From assembly GCF_030812415.1 (NCBI RefSeq), contig NZ_JAUSST010000001.1, positions 930,001-994,000 on the forward strand: a DNA stretch of 64,000 bases. The letters are read 5' to 3'. The DNA is from Paenibacillus harenae (lineage in GTDB: Bacteria; Bacillota; Bacilli; Paenibacillales; Paenibacillaceae). A program made the translations under genes and the position numbers. Within the stretch, counting starts at the first letter, position 1. Each line of letters begins with the position of its first letter. Below are positions 43,687-51,738 of this stretch, in pieces. The notes beneath the pieces are model-generated. The model was not told the DNA's origin and did no database searches. It saw only the letters and a program-made list of their open reading frames with translations.

Positions 43687-44676
43687 TCATTTCTTGTCGA
43701 GCCGAATAAGGAGTTCCATTGCTTGTTTCTCTTGTTGAGCGATCTGATGCAATAATCCGGATGCTTGCACGAACAAATTTCCGCTCTCATTTTCACTTGC
43801 TTTATCCAATAAGTCGGAAACTTCTTTCCATAATAAAGCAACTCTCTCATAGATGAGGTATGCCTTCTCAATTCTTGAGTCTTTGTACAGATCCACACAT
43901 TCCTTCAGGAAATCCCGGTACAGATTCCGAAATAACGAACCACCTGTCCCTGCTCTTTCCATCAATGAAGCCGTCAAACTTAATTCATGGGAGATGTCTG
44001 GTTTTCGACTCGGCCATTTGAGTATTTCGCTGCTCATCTTTTCGATGCCTTTTATCCCTAAGTTTCGGATCGGCGGATTCAGGAATTCATAAGCATTCCT
44101 TGATATGGCCTCTCGAATGATGACTGCGAGTTGTGGAGCATCCCCGCTTTTTTGAATCGTGTAAGAAAGGTTTTTTGAGCTCATCGACCCCTTTTCGCTT
44201 CTGGCAAGGGCTAACGTTTCCAAGCGGGTCTTCACTTTCTCCCCCTGCTGGCATGTATCAATCAAATAGGCATACTGATCATCGTATCCATACATGGCAA
44301 CATAATGCGCTGCAAAGTGGATTTTTGTCGTGAAATAATCCAGGTGATAACAATCAAGCTTTAATCCTATGGGAATACCTTTATCCAGGTTGTCCTTGAT
44401 GTTGTTCCACGCTTTCGCCTTAGAAGAGGTTTCCTGAATGTTCAGGGTCAGGTTCAAGCGAGAAGCAATTCGTTTTGTTATTAGATCAGGCTTGGCCCTG
44501 CCTCCGATAAATGGAAAATCCATGCCTTTTGATTCCCAATAAATAAACCCCAGTCCTTCTCCAATCCCGAACAGGATGGGCTCGGATAAGCGAATCCCGA
44601 TATTGGAAAGAAGATTTCCCATCGCAGTAGTCTCGCAGTGCTGGCCCTTAAATGGAACAAAACGGTTTATGATCAC
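43687..44676 (-). CDS. BtrH_N/DUF4872-like protein (papain-like peptidase or acyltransferase fold)
   Basis: The 329-residue protein has the butirosin-BtrH N-terminal domain. Cys14 lies in KGQHCETTAMGNLL, His124 in FAAHYVAMYGYDD and Asp140 in AYLIDT, making a cysteine-His-Asp triad. A DUF4872-type helical second half follows (from about 165). BtrH-like domains transfer acyl groups from carrier proteins or act as peptidases. No carrier protein or biosynthetic cluster is present, so the substrate is open. Start is GTG 44676, eight bases from GGAG. Transcribed after the DoxX-like gene, 59 bases away. Confidence 0.8.
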   Translation of the reverse strand: MIINRFVPFKGQHCETTAMGNLLSNIGIRLSEPILFGIGEGLGFIYWESKGMDFPFIGGRAKPDLITKRIASRLNLTLNIQETSSKAKAWNNIKDNLDKGIPIGLKLDCYHLDYFTTKIHFAAHYVAMYGYDDQYAYLIDTCQQGEKVKTRLETLALARSEKGSMSSKNLSYTIQKSGDAPQLAVIIREAISRNAYEFLNPPIRNLGIKGIEKMSSEILKWPSRKPDISHELSLTASLMERAGTGGSLFRNLYRDFLKECVDLYKDSRIEKAYLIYERVALLWKEVSDLLDKASENESGNLFVQASGLLHQIAQQEKQAMELLIRLDKK

Positions 44677-44735
44677 TGCCCTCGCTCCTTTATTTGATCG
44701 ATCAACTCCTGGTTAAATTGCTTCTCGCCTGCTAC

Positions 44736-45104
44736 TTACCGAAAAAGATTGGACAGTTCGTCTGCATATAATAAAACTACTGCAATAGATATCAAGAGAT
44801 TCAGTAAGGCCGGTATCATTTTTCCGATCGGATGTTTGACTCTGAGATGCGAGAGGCACGCCACCAGCATCATAGTGCCTATCAGTATTCCGGTCCAAGC
44901 GGCAATCCCTGGATACCAGTAGCCGATAATGAGTCCTATACATGCAACAATTTGAACGTAGCCCGTAATGACGCGGAACCATTGAGGAAGTTTAATCGAA
45001 TCGAACAGTTCGATCTGATGCTTGGCTCCTGCAATCTTGCTTCCGCCAAAAAAAGCCATTGAGAAAAGCAGCCAACTGTGTAGAACGATGGTTAGTATGT
45101 GCAT
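44736..45104 (-). CDS. DoxX-like four-helix membrane protein
   Basis: The 122-residue protein has four hydrophobic helices and the DoxX-like opening MAFFGGSKIAG, followed by the PQWFRVITGYVQ stretch. AGAGGG lies before ATG 45104. DoxX-family proteins are linked to membrane redox or stress functions, but individual roles are mostly unknown. Two dyads upstream suggest repressor control. It may form an operon with the BtrH_N gene. Confidence 0.78.
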   Translation of the reverse strand: MHILTIVLHSWLLFSMAFFGGSKIAGAKHQIELFDSIKLPQWFRVITGYVQIVACIGLIIGYWYPGIAAWTGILIGTMMLVACLSHLRVKHPIGKMIPALLNLLISIAVVLLYADELSNLFR

Positions 45105-45138
45105 ATGAACCCTCTTTCTTTTCGTTTTATTCTAATTC

Positions 45139-45192
45139 GACACCATTCAGTGTCCTATTCCCATTTCATAATATATCACCATTGGGTGTCCT
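45139..45192. promoter_or_regulatory. Two operator-like dyads upstream of the DoxX-like gene
   Basis: GACAC-CATTCA-GTGTC (45139-45154) and CACC-ATTG-GGTG (45177-45188) share the phrase CACCATT..GTGTCCT and lie in tandem, centred 36 bases apart. They sit upstream of the DoxX-like gene and about 110 bases before the divergent ABC operon. The regulator is not identified. Confidence 0.5.
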
Positions 45193-45230
45193 GTAAAGCA
45201 ATTATTTTAATGTACGTGGAGGAACAATGA

Positions 45231-45283
45231 TTGACATCTGAACTCCCTCAATGATATATTGTGCATACACGATATACACAATA
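45231..45283 (+). promoter_or_regulatory. Promoter and GntR-type operator of the ABC exporter operon
   Basis: TTGACA (45231-45236), 18 bases, TATATT (45255-45260). Overlapping the transcription start is TATTGTG-N13-CACAATA (45257-45283), with inner CATACACGATATA. This position fits repression by the YtrA-like GntR regulator encoded as third gene of the operon. Confidence 0.65.
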
Positions 45284-45301
45284 ATAAGCGGAGGGTACGA
45301 T

Positions 45302-46156
45302 ATGCTGGCATTGGATATAAAGAATTTAAACAAAAAATATGAACATTTTCAGCTAAAAGACGTTTCTTTTCAACTGGAAAAAGGTTACATTATGGGATTT
45401 ATCGGAGCCAATGGCGCTGGAAAAACAACTACCATAAAATCAATTCTGAATTTGGTTCGCATGGATAGCGGCGAGATCTGTATTTTGGGAAAGAACATGG
45501 CCGAGCACGAAGTCGAATTGAAACAAGAAATTGGCTCTGCATTCGGAGACATCAACTTTTATACTCGCAGCAAGATCAAAACGTTAACGAATGTAATCAA
45601 AACGTTCTATCGTAATTGGGACGATGAAACCTATCACAAGTATCTGAAAAAATTCAACTTGATTGAAGACAAAAAAATAGCCGAATTATCAACCGGAATG
45701 AGAGTAAAATACAGCCTGGCCCTTGCTTTGTCGCACGGCGCAAAGGTTCTTATCCTGGATGAACCGACAAGTGGACTTGATCCGGCTGCCAGAGACAATC
45801 TGCTGGATATTTTCCAGGAGCTGGTGGAAGAAGGCGAAATCAGCATTCTTTTTTCAACTCATATCACATCCGACTTAGAAAAATGCGCCGATTATATTAC
45901 CTACATCCATCACGGACAAATTATCAACAGCGCCGAGAAAGAAGAGTTTATCGATACGTATCGTTTGTTGAATGGAAAAAAAGAACAGCTGGATATGATC
46001 AAAGACAAGTTGGTTTCCTACAAAACGAACTCTTTCGGCTTTACGGGCTTGATTCATACAAAAGACTTTGATCCGTCTACCGATATTAAATCCGCCGTGC
46101 CAAATCTTGAAGAGATTATGATCTACTTCTCGAAAAAGGAGGGTATGTATGTATAA
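45302..46156 (+). CDS. ABC transporter ATPase, YtrB-like
   Basis: The 284-residue ATPase has Walker A GANGAGKT, signature LSTGMRVKYSLALALSHG, Walker B VLILDEPTSGLD and switch His in FSTHITSD. About 75 C-terminal residues extend beyond the core. GGAGGG precedes ATG 45302; the longer frame to 45251 runs through the operator. With the next two genes it resembles ytr-like operons, which respond to cell-wall-active antibiotics; that role is inferred. Confidence 0.9.
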   Translation: MLALDIKNLNKKYEHFQLKDVSFQLEKGYIMGFIGANGAGKTTTIKSILNLVRMDSGEICILGKNMAEHEVELKQEIGSAFGDINFYTRSKIKTLTNVIKTFYRNWDDETYHKYLKKFNLIEDKKIAELSTGMRVKYSLALALSHGAKVLILDEPTSGLDPAARDNLLDIFQELVEEGEISILFSTHITSDLEKCADYITYIHHGQIINSAEKEEFIDTYRLLNGKKEQLDMIKDKLVSYKTNSFGFTGLIHTKDFDPSTDIKSAVPNLEEIMIYFSKKEGMYV

Positions 46157-46802
46157 TTTATTGATGAAAGAATTAAGATTAGGCGTTAGTCCGTTCTTTT
46201 ATGTATTCCCTTTTTTAACAGGTGCCTTAATGCTAATTCCGGGATGGCTATATTTCCTTGTTATCCTATACTTTTGTTTTATCACGATACCGAATATGTT
46301 CGGAGGTTATAAAAGCCAGAACGATTTAATGTTTACAAGCATAATGCCAGTAACAAAAAGAGACATGGTTAAAGCAAAAGTATCGTTCATTGTCGTCTTG
46401 GAGTTATTGCATGTTGTGGTTGCCATTATATATGGCTTGGCGACCGTTCGCTTGTATCCGAATCTGACCTACTGGTTCTTTGCACCATCCTTTGGTTTTT
46501 GGGGACTCTGCTTCGTCATGCTGGCGATCTTCAATATCATTTTTATCCCCATGTTTTACAAAACGGCGTATAAATACGGTGCAGCATCGATCGCGTCCAT
46601 CACGGCTGCTATCCTGTTTGCCGGCGGCGCAGAATGGCTTGGCACACAGAACTCGTACGTGTCTGATCTTTTCAAGGGGGCGGGTACTGAAAAATTGTCT
46701 ATTCATCTATCCATCCTGATCGCAGGCATCGTGATATTTGCGATATTTACGGTTATCGCTTATCATATTGCAAACAAACGGTTTGAGAAAGTGGAAATGT
46801 AA
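46149..46802 (+). CDS. ABC-2-type permease of the ytr-like operon
   Basis: The 217-residue protein has six hydrophobic helices and no extracellular domain. KSQNDLMFTSIMPVTKRDMVKAK after the second helix matches ABC-2 membrane family 5 proteins. AAGGAGGG lies before ATG 46149, which overlaps the ATPase gene by 8 bases. It forms the membrane part of the exporter. Confidence 0.85.
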   Translation: MYNLLMKELRLGVSPFFYVFPFLTGALMLIPGWLYFLVILYFCFITIPNMFGGYKSQNDLMFTSIMPVTKRDMVKAKVSFIVVLELLHVVVAIIYGLATVRLYPNLTYWFFAPSFGFWGLCFVMLAIFNIIFIPMFYKTAYKYGAASIASITAAILFAGGAEWLGTQNSYVSDLFKGAGTEKLSIHLSILIAGIVIFAIFTVIAYHIANKRFEKVEM

Positions 46803-47167
46803 TGAACATTGCGATTTCGAACACATCCGAGAAACCCATCTATCAGCAGCTTTTTGAACAAATCAGCGCTCAAATTCTCAAGGGCGAGCTAGAAAGCGCC
46901 TATTGTTTGCCGCCCATACGACAAGCCGCAACGGAGCTTCGTGTCAGTATCATCACCGTAAAAAAAGCATGGGAAGAGCTCGAACGACATGGTTTGATAT
47001 ATACGGTTACCGGCAAAGGTTGTTTTGTTACCGAACTTTCGTCCGATGATATGCTTCAAAAACGCAATGACATGATCCGAATGCAGATGATAATTGACAC
47101 TTCGTATTACAAATCCTTCGGCCTCACGATAGAGGAAGTTTTTGAGCTTTTGAAGGAAGTTTATTGA
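46802..47167 (+). CDS. GntR-family regulator, YtrA-like
   Basis: The 121-residue protein has a GntR winged helix (KPIYQQLFEQISAQILKGEL, LPPIRQAATELRVSIITVKKAWEELERHGLI) and the short two-helix tail of the YtrA subfamily instead of a large effector domain. The start overlaps the permease stop (TAATG). It probably represses the operon through the dyad at 45257-45283. Confidence 0.9.
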   Translation: MNIAISNTSEKPIYQQLFEQISAQILKGELESAYCLPPIRQAATELRVSIITVKKAWEELERHGLIYTVTGKGCFVTELSSDDMLQKRNDMIRMQMIIDTSYYKSFGLTIEEVFELLKEVY

Positions 47168-47230
47168 CGGGGTGTTTTATGAACCGCGTCTCGCTCCGCT
47201 TATCGCATTAAACAAATAAGCCATACGAGA

Positions 47231-47258
47231 AACGCAGCCGAATTGGCTGCGTTACTTT
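47231..47258 (+). terminator. Terminator of the ytr-like operon
   Basis: AACGCAGCC (47231-47239) pairs with GGCTGCGTT (47245-47253), loop GAATT, then ACTTTTTG. Confidence 0.8.
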
Positions 47259-47310
47259 TTGTTAAAGGAGTCTAATTGGATACGGCTTGTCCTCTTGCTG
47301 TAACATCATG

Positions 47311-47606
47311 TGAAGTCCAATCCTTATTCGAAGTTAACTCGACGAGGACTCTTAGCGGTTGATACAGACGCCCATCCTCTTCGGATTACACGGGGAATTG
47401 GATTTATCCACTTATCCTTAGTGTATGGGATAGTGTGCTAAAGGACTTTAACACCTTTAATGAAGCCTAGGGGTCTAGGGGGATATGCCTTGCATAGACT
47501 CGCAATTCCATCTTGGGATGTCCGAATCTTGATCGAATGGCTGACGAAGCTTACACGAAGAGGACTTTTAGCGGTAGATTCAGACGCCGTGCTCCTCCAT
47601 TGGAAG
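47311..47606 (+). repeat. Repeat copy A beside the SDR/tetR pair
   Basis: The block 47427-47606 (GGGATAGTGTGCTAAA to TGCTCCTCC) matches 49218-49382. About 89% of the last 92 bases (47515-47606) are identical by eye count. A third, weaker copy (47311-47379, with CTTAGCGGTTGAT and CAGACGCC) lies just before it. AAGCCTAGGGG inside resembles the tRNA-Ala 3' end. It fills the gap 47260-47633; no gene is supported. Confidence 0.6.
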
Positions 47607-47633
47607 CGTTTGGCTCATCGCTGTTTGCGCATC

Positions 47634-48344
47634 TCACCAAGGCAAGGCTTCTTGTTTATGAAACATGCCCCCTGTAGGACCATCTCCAGACAGCGTGGCC
47701 AAGTAGACCGCCGTCTCCGCCCCTTCTTGAATTTCCATGACGGCGTCGCTTCCGCCCATTTCGGTTTTGACCCATCCCGGATGGCAGGCGTTTACTTTGA
47801 TCGGGGTATCCCGAAGTTGAATGGACAGCTGAGCAGTCCAAGCGTTTAGCGCTGCTTTTGAGGTTGTATAAGCAGGTGCGGAAGCCCTCCCATACATCTC
47901 GTTCGTGAGGATGGTTCCTATCGAACCGAGAATGCTGGATTGATTCACAATTCGTCCTGCAGGGCTCAATTTAAGCAAATGCAGCAGCGAGGTGGTCAGC
48001 GCGTAAGCGCCGAAAAAGTTCGTTTCGAAGCCTCGCCGTATCACATCCACGTCCGTCCCCTCATGGTCCACGTAGATACCTGCATTGTTCACGAGAACAT
48101 CCAGTTTACCATACTCCTTTTCAATTCGGTTCGCCGCGGAACGAATATGCTCCGGATCCGTGACGTCCAGTTTTATCGGGTAAGCCTGGATTAGTTCGGC
48201 TTGCAGCTCCTCAACCGCCTGTTCAGCCTTTTGCAAACTTCGAGCCCCTACCAGTACGATCATTCCTTGCTTCCCCAACTGACGCGCGACCTCTAGGCCG
48301 ATTCCTTTGTTTGCGCCTGTAATCAATGCGATTTTCTCGTTCAT
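47634..48344 (-). CDS. Short-chain dehydrogenase/reductase
   Basis: The 236-residue Rossmann-fold enzyme has TGANKGIG (cofactor loop), NNAG, a serine in NQSSILGS and YTTSK (catalytic Tyr/Lys). It resembles plant-type and bacterial carbonyl reductases that reduce ketones with NADPH. ATG 48344 lies nine bases from GAGGAGG; upstream in-frame starts overlap the operator. It is transcribed after the tetR gene and has its own operator in between. Confidence 0.9.
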   Translation of the reverse strand: MNEKIALITGANKGIGLEVARQLGKQGMIVLVGARSLQKAEQAVEELQAELIQAYPIKLDVTDPEHIRSAANRIEKEYGKLDVLVNNAGIYVDHEGTDVDVIRRGFETNFFGAYALTTSLLHLLKLSPAGRIVNQSSILGSIGTILTNEMYGRASAPAYTTSKAALNAWTAQLSIQLRDTPIKVNACHPGWVKTEMGGSDAVMEIQEGAETAVYLATLSGDGPTGGMFHKQEALPW

Positions 48345-48377
48345 CCTGTAACGCCTCCTCATTCCTATTTTCATTTT

Positions 48378-48391
48378 GTACCATTCGGTAC
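48378..48391. promoter_or_regulatory. TetR-type operator upstream of the SDR gene
   Basis: GTACC-ATTC-GGTAC is a perfect inverted repeat between the tetR stop and the SDR start. Nine of 14 positions match the dyad upstream of tetR (ATACTGATCAGTAC), including both TAC half-sites. Confidence 0.6.
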
Positions 48392-48409
48392 ATAACGGTT
48401 AAAAAAAAC

Positions 48410-48991
48410 TTACTCCAAAAGAGTAAGAATTTCCGCTGCGACATGTTCAACCCGCGATGGGTCGGGTTTCATCTTCATCGTCACCGATAATCCAATCGCG
48501 GTTAACGTCAACACGCGCGCGATCGAAGAAGGATTCAATTGATTCGATAATTCGCCGGATCGAATTCCGTCCTCTATCGATCTCTGGAACAATTCGGTTA
48601 ATCGAGCCTGGAACTCTCCTGTTATGTGGGCGAAAATGGGGTCATGAGGTGCCAATTCAACCATCGTATTCACACACAGACAACCGAAAACCGGATTACT
48701 GCCGCCTGCTCCCTCAATGATTCCTTGAAAGTACGCAAGTAATGACATTTTCACCGAAGGCGCACTCCGAAGCTTGTTCTCAACGTAGGTGAGGCTCGAC
48801 TGAACATAAGCTTTCAATGCGGCTTCAAAAAGCTCTTTCTTCCCACCGAATGTTGCATACAGACTTGGCCGTTGGATCTTCATACGTTCCGTAAGGTCGC
48901 CGATGGACGTTGCTTCATACCCTTTTTCCCAAAAAACTTGCATCGCTGCAGCTAGTGCGATCCGTTCATCGAATTCCTTTGGTCGAACCAT
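48410..48991 (-). CDS. TetR-family transcriptional regulator
   Basis: The 193-residue protein has an N-terminal HTH (AAMQVFWEKGYEATSIGDLTERMKIQRPSLYATFGGKKELF, residues about 14-53) and a helical ligand domain of the TetR_C type containing FGCLCVNTMVE. Cys residues there could serve redox sensing, though this is speculative. Dyads flank the gene on both sides, consistent with control of itself and the SDR gene. Confidence 0.9.
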   Translation of the reverse strand: MVRPKEFDERIALAAAMQVFWEKGYEATSIGDLTERMKIQRPSLYATFGGKKELFEAALKAYVQSSLTYVENKLRSAPSVKMSLLAYFQGIIEGAGGSNPVFGCLCVNTMVELAPHDPIFAHITGEFQARLTELFQRSIEDGIRSGELSNQLNPSSIARVLTLTAIGLSVTMKMKPDPSRVEHVAAEILTLLE

Positions 48992-49009
48992 TGTGCATCC
49001 ACTCTTTCT

Positions 49010-49023
49010 ATACTGATCAGTAC
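49010..49023. promoter_or_regulatory. TetR-type operator upstream of tetR
   Basis: ATACTGATCAGTAC contains the perfect 12-base palindrome TACTGATCAGTA, about 20 bases before the tetR start. It resembles the site before the SDR gene. Confidence 0.55.
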
Positions 49024-49104
49024 ATAATGATTGTATATTATTCCCTTCTGATTCGTCAAGATAAATATGTTACGGCGACACCTCTTCACCGTTTTCTCGT
49101 AATT

Positions 49105-49165
49105 GGATGTGGTTGAATTGTTTATTTGGTGGAGCCTTGAGGGATTCATCCCGTTTGACTCATTC
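49105..49165 (-). repeat. Decayed direct copy of the tRNA-Ala 3' end and terminator arm
   Basis: GGATGTGGTTGAATTGTTTA followed by TTTGGTGGAGCC and AGGGATTCATCCC aligns with 49488-49541, which covers the tRNA-Ala terminator arm, CCA end, acceptor strand and T-arm. The order and direction are the same. Direct duplication of a tRNA 3' end is what integrative elements leave, though no integrase remains. Confidence 0.5.
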
Positions 49166-49217
49166 GCTCCGTCCGCGCAGACTGAAGCTGAAAAGTTATG
49201 TATTATTACCTGTGTTG

Positions 49218-49382
49218 TTGGGATAGTGAGCTAAAAGAATTCAAATGGAGCCTAGGGTAAAACAGCTCGTATTTACTTGCTGTCCTTTATGGGAAGTCCG
49301 AATCTTGATCGAATGGCTGACGAAGGTTACTCGAAGGGCACTTTTAGCGGTTGATCCAAACGCCGTGCTCCTCCAGTAGAAG
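49218..49382 (+). repeat. Repeat copy B beside the SDR/tetR pair
   Basis: Aligned with 47427-47606 from GGGATAGTGAGCTAAA through AATGGAGCCTAGGG to GCCGTGCTCCTCCAG. With copy A it flanks SDR/tetR in direct orientation, about 1.8 kb apart. No gene is supported in 48992-49510. Confidence 0.6.
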
Positions 49383-49411
49383 TATTTCTTCGAAACCTCT
49401 TCACTTCATTA

Positions 49412-49462
49412 CGTCCGCGCGGGGCGAACCTGTAGGGGTTCATCTCCCCTAGGCTATCCACC
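49412..49462 (+). repeat. Palindrome relic plus inverted tRNA-Ala 3' fragment
   Basis: CGTCCGCGCGGGGCGAACC (49412-49430 region) is followed by AGGGGTTCATCTCCCCTAGG and CTATCCACC. The latter resembles the T-arm and acceptor strand of tRNA-Ala, on the opposite strand to the intact gene. It faces that gene as an inverted repeat. Confidence 0.45.
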
Positions 49463-49474
49463 TAATAAACAGAA

Positions 49475-49497
49475 AACCACGTCCTATGGACGTGGTT
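49475..49497 (-). terminator. Terminator of tRNA-Ala
   Basis: AACCACGTCC (49475-49484) pairs with GGACGTGGTT (49488-49497) around a 3-base loop. On the minus strand TTCTGTTTATT follows. It lies 14 bases beyond the tRNA 3' end. Confidence 0.8.
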
Positions 49498-49510
49498 GAT
49501 TTGTTTATTA

Positions 49511-49586
<76 letters not shown>

Positions 49587-49629
49587 AAATGACGACAAAG
49601 TTGATAATATCATAATGTCGCCAGAATTG

Positions 49630-50112
49630 TCAATCAATATCTCTGAGGCTGTTCAAAGGGTGCTTGGACAACAGATTGTTGAGCTCCTTCATGAACATGT
49701 CGATGTCCTTGAATTGACGATAAACCGACGCGAAGCGGACGTACGCTACTTCGTCAACGGGGTAGAGCTGGCTCATGACTATCTCGCCGATGTCGCGGCT
49801 CTCCACCTCTGCAAGTGCCGTCGTACGGAGCTCTTTCTCGACCTCGGAGACTATAACTTCGAGACGTTCCACCGGTACGGGGCGCTTCTCGCAAGCGCGG
49901 ATAAGTCCGCGCAATATTTTGTCGCGGCTGAACTCTTCGCGGCTGCCGCCTTTTTTGATGACGATTAGAGGCGTTTCTTCAATCATCTCGAACGTCGTGA
50001 AGCGACGGTTGCATTTCTCGCACTCGCGACGTCGGCGGATGGATTTGTTTTCGTTAGCTGGACGCGAATCTAATACCTTGGTGCCGGCATAGTCGCAGTA
50101 TGGGCACTTCAT
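49630..50112 (-). CDS. nrdR: NrdR, repressor of ribonucleotide reductase genes
   Basis: The 160-residue protein has the N-terminal zinc ribbon ([10 protein letters not shown] with CEKCNRRF; two CxxC pairs, residues 3-6 and 31-34) and an ATP-cone domain ([21 protein letters not shown] broadly, about 49-139). NrdR senses dATP/ATP and binds NrdR boxes before nrd operons; none was seen here. GGAGGG precedes ATG 50112. The length is close to the usual 150 residues. Confidence 0.96.
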   Translation of the reverse strand: MKCPYCDYAGTKVLDSRPANENKSIRRRRECEKCNRRFTTFEMIEETPLIVIKKGGSREEFSRDKILRGLIRACEKRPVPVERLEVIVSEVEKELRTTALAEVESRDIGEIVMSQLYPVDEVAYVRFASVYRQFKDIDMFMKELNNLLSKHPLNSLRDID

Positions 50113-50252
50113 TGGAATGCATCCCTCCGTTCTTCATTAATTTGCTGATATATATCGCACAAAAAATAAACTTATTTTTCCCATACCTTACCTGAATGAA
50201 CTCTGGAAATACGCACATAATACAGTTACCAACCGCAAGGAGGTGAACATAC

Positions 50253-50474
50253 ATGCCAAGCAATAACAACAACAGCAACCAACTGCTTGTACCTCAAGCT
50301 AATGCTGCATTGGACCAATTGAAATTCGAAGTTGCTCAAGAATTGGGTATTGCCATTCCGCAAGACGGATACTATGGAAACATGGCTACTCGTGACACAG
50401 GCTCGATCGGTGGTAACATCACTCGTCGCCTGGTGCAAATCGCCGAGCAATCGCTTGCCGGCCAATTCAAATAA
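50253..50474 (+). CDS. Alpha/beta-type small acid-soluble spore protein
   Basis: A 73-residue SASP: Asn/Ser-rich start, then ALDQLKFEVAQELGI with the germination-protease site (FE-VA) and the second signature TRDTGSIGGNITRRLVQIAE. These proteins coat spore DNA and protect it from UV and heat. AAGGAGGTGA lies eight bases before ATG 50253. Expression is expected from a forespore sigma-G promoter, not assigned here. It stands alone, divergent from nrdR. Confidence 0.96.
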   Translation: MPSNNNNSNQLLVPQANAALDQLKFEVAQELGIAIPQDGYYGNMATRDTGSIGGNITRRLVQIAEQSLAGQFK

Positions 50475-50503
50475 TGATTCATTAAGCTTGTATGAATAGC
50501 AGA

Positions 50504-50547
50504 AGCCTTGGGAAGCTCGTCCATGAAACGGCGAGCCTCTCAAGGCT
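50504..50547 (+). terminator. Terminator of the SASP gene
   Basis: AGCCTTG (50504-50510) and GCTCG (50515-50519) pair with CGAGC (50532-50536) and CAAGGCT (50541-50547), followed by CATCTTATG. Confidence 0.6.
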
Positions 50548-50563
50548 CATCTTATGTTCTAAG

Positions 50564-51130
50564 TTAAAAGTCAGAGTACAATTCCTTGTACTTATTATAA
50601 TAATAAATGACGCGTTGTACATAGTGGCGGGTTTCGCCGTACGGAATTTGCTTCACCGTCTCCAGCTTCCCGTCCCACTTGCCTGTATTCAGCCATTCGC
50701 TGACCCTCGTCGGCCCTGCGTTATACGCGGCTACTGCGGCAATTTTGTTTTGATCGAATCTCTGTTGCAACGAACTTAAATACCACGATCCAAGCTCGAT
50801 ACTGACATCCGCGCGCTGTCTTAGCATGTCCTCCGTCACCTCGGCGAATCCAGCCCTCTGAACGACATCCTTTGCCGTCATCGGCATAAGCTGCATTAAT
50901 CCAACTGCCCCTTTGTCCGATTGCCTTCCCGTCTTGAAGTTCGATTCCGTTCGGATAACGGCGGCTACCAAATGCGGCTCCAACCCGTAATTCGAGGCGC
51001 TAGCGCGAATATCGTCCTTATAATACACCGGATACATGTACTCGCCTAGCCAGTCCGACTTCAGAAAGAGGATGGCGATTAGTCCAAGCACCAATACGAG
51101 AAACACTCTTTTCTTCAACAATACCCTCAT
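50564..51130 (-). CDS. Lytic transglycosylase (SLT domain), membrane anchored
   Basis: The 188-residue protein has one N-terminal helix (about 8-24) and a Slt70-type catalytic domain. The acid Glu lies in VIRTESNFKTG, followed by GAVGLMQLMPMTA and VAAYNAGPTRVSEWL. It cleaves peptidoglycan glycan strands to anhydro-muropeptides outside the membrane. Its ATG 51130 overlaps the coaE stop by 4 bases. Confidence 0.93.
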   Translation of the reverse strand: MRVLLKKRVFLVLVLGLIAILFLKSDWLGEYMYPVYYKDDIRASASNYGLEPHLVAAVIRTESNFKTGRQSDKGAVGLMQLMPMTAKDVVQRAGFAEVTEDMLRQRADVSIELGSWYLSSLQQRFDQNKIAAVAAYNAGPTRVSEWLNTGKWDGKLETVKQIPYGETRHYVQRVIYYYNKYKELYSDF

Positions 51131-51723
51131 AATAAACCCTGATTTTTCCAAAAAACGTCGATCTGGCGTTCCGTCTCGACCAACGAGCGGCTATTGTCGA
51201 CCACCCAATCCGCGCGTCTTCGCTTCTCTTCAATGTCCATCTGCAGCGAAATACGCCGCTTCGCTTCCGCCTCGTCCATTGTATTACGTTCCATCAGCCG
51301 CGTAATCTGCACCGCTTCAGGAACGTAGACGACCATAATGCCTTCATACAAAGCTTGCTGATTCGTTTCATATAGCAATGGAACATCCGCCACGACAAGC
51401 GCATTAGGATTCTCGTCTGCGTACGTATGTATTCTATGCTGCATTCGCTGCCTGATTGCAGGATGCGTAATCGATTCCAACTTTGCTAGTGAAGCTTTGT
51501 CATGGAAGACGATAGCGCCCAGGGCAGAACGATTCAATGTACCGTCCTCTTGGAGTATAGCTTGTCCGAACGAAGAGGCGATCGCCTCAAGCGCAGGTTC
51601 TCCCGGCTGGACGACCTCTCTAGCTACTTGATCGGCATCGACCAGCAGCGCGCCGCGGTCAGCGAGCAGCTTAGCAATGGTGCTTTTGCCGCTGGCTATA
51701 CCGCCGGTTAATCCGATTATCAT
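51127..51723 (-). CDS. coaE: Dephospho-CoA kinase
   Basis: The 198-residue kinase starts MIIGLTGGIASGKST (P loop), with LLVDADQVAREVVQPG, VADVPLLYETN and the RISLQ stretch of the CoaE family. It phosphorylates dephospho-CoA in the last step of CoA synthesis. ATG 51723 is well spaced from GAGGTGA; GTG 51732 lies in the same ribosome-site region. It precedes the transglycosylase gene, to which it is coupled. Confidence 0.96.
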   Translation of the reverse strand: MIIGLTGGIASGKSTIAKLLADRGALLVDADQVAREVVQPGEPALEAIASSFGQAILQEDGTLNRSALGAIVFHDKASLAKLESITHPAIRQRMQHRIHTYADENPNALVVADVPLLYETNQQALYEGIMVVYVPEAVQITRLMERNTMDEAEAKRRISLQMDIEEKRRRADWVVDNSRSLVETERQIDVFWKNQGLL

Positions 51724-51738
51724 CCATTTCACCTCAAA

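Noticed and set aside
43572..43898. 108-codon minus-strand frame
   Set aside because: Overlaps the 3' end of the BtrH_N gene in another frame and lacks a ribosome site.
47460..47849. 129-codon plus-strand frame
   Set aside because: Crosses the repeat copy and runs antisense into the SDR gene; no start signals.
47634..48991. Composite transposon (SDR/tetR between direct repeats)
   Set aside because: The flanking repeats carry no transposase, terminal inverted repeats or target duplication; a tRNA-linked insertion scar fits better.
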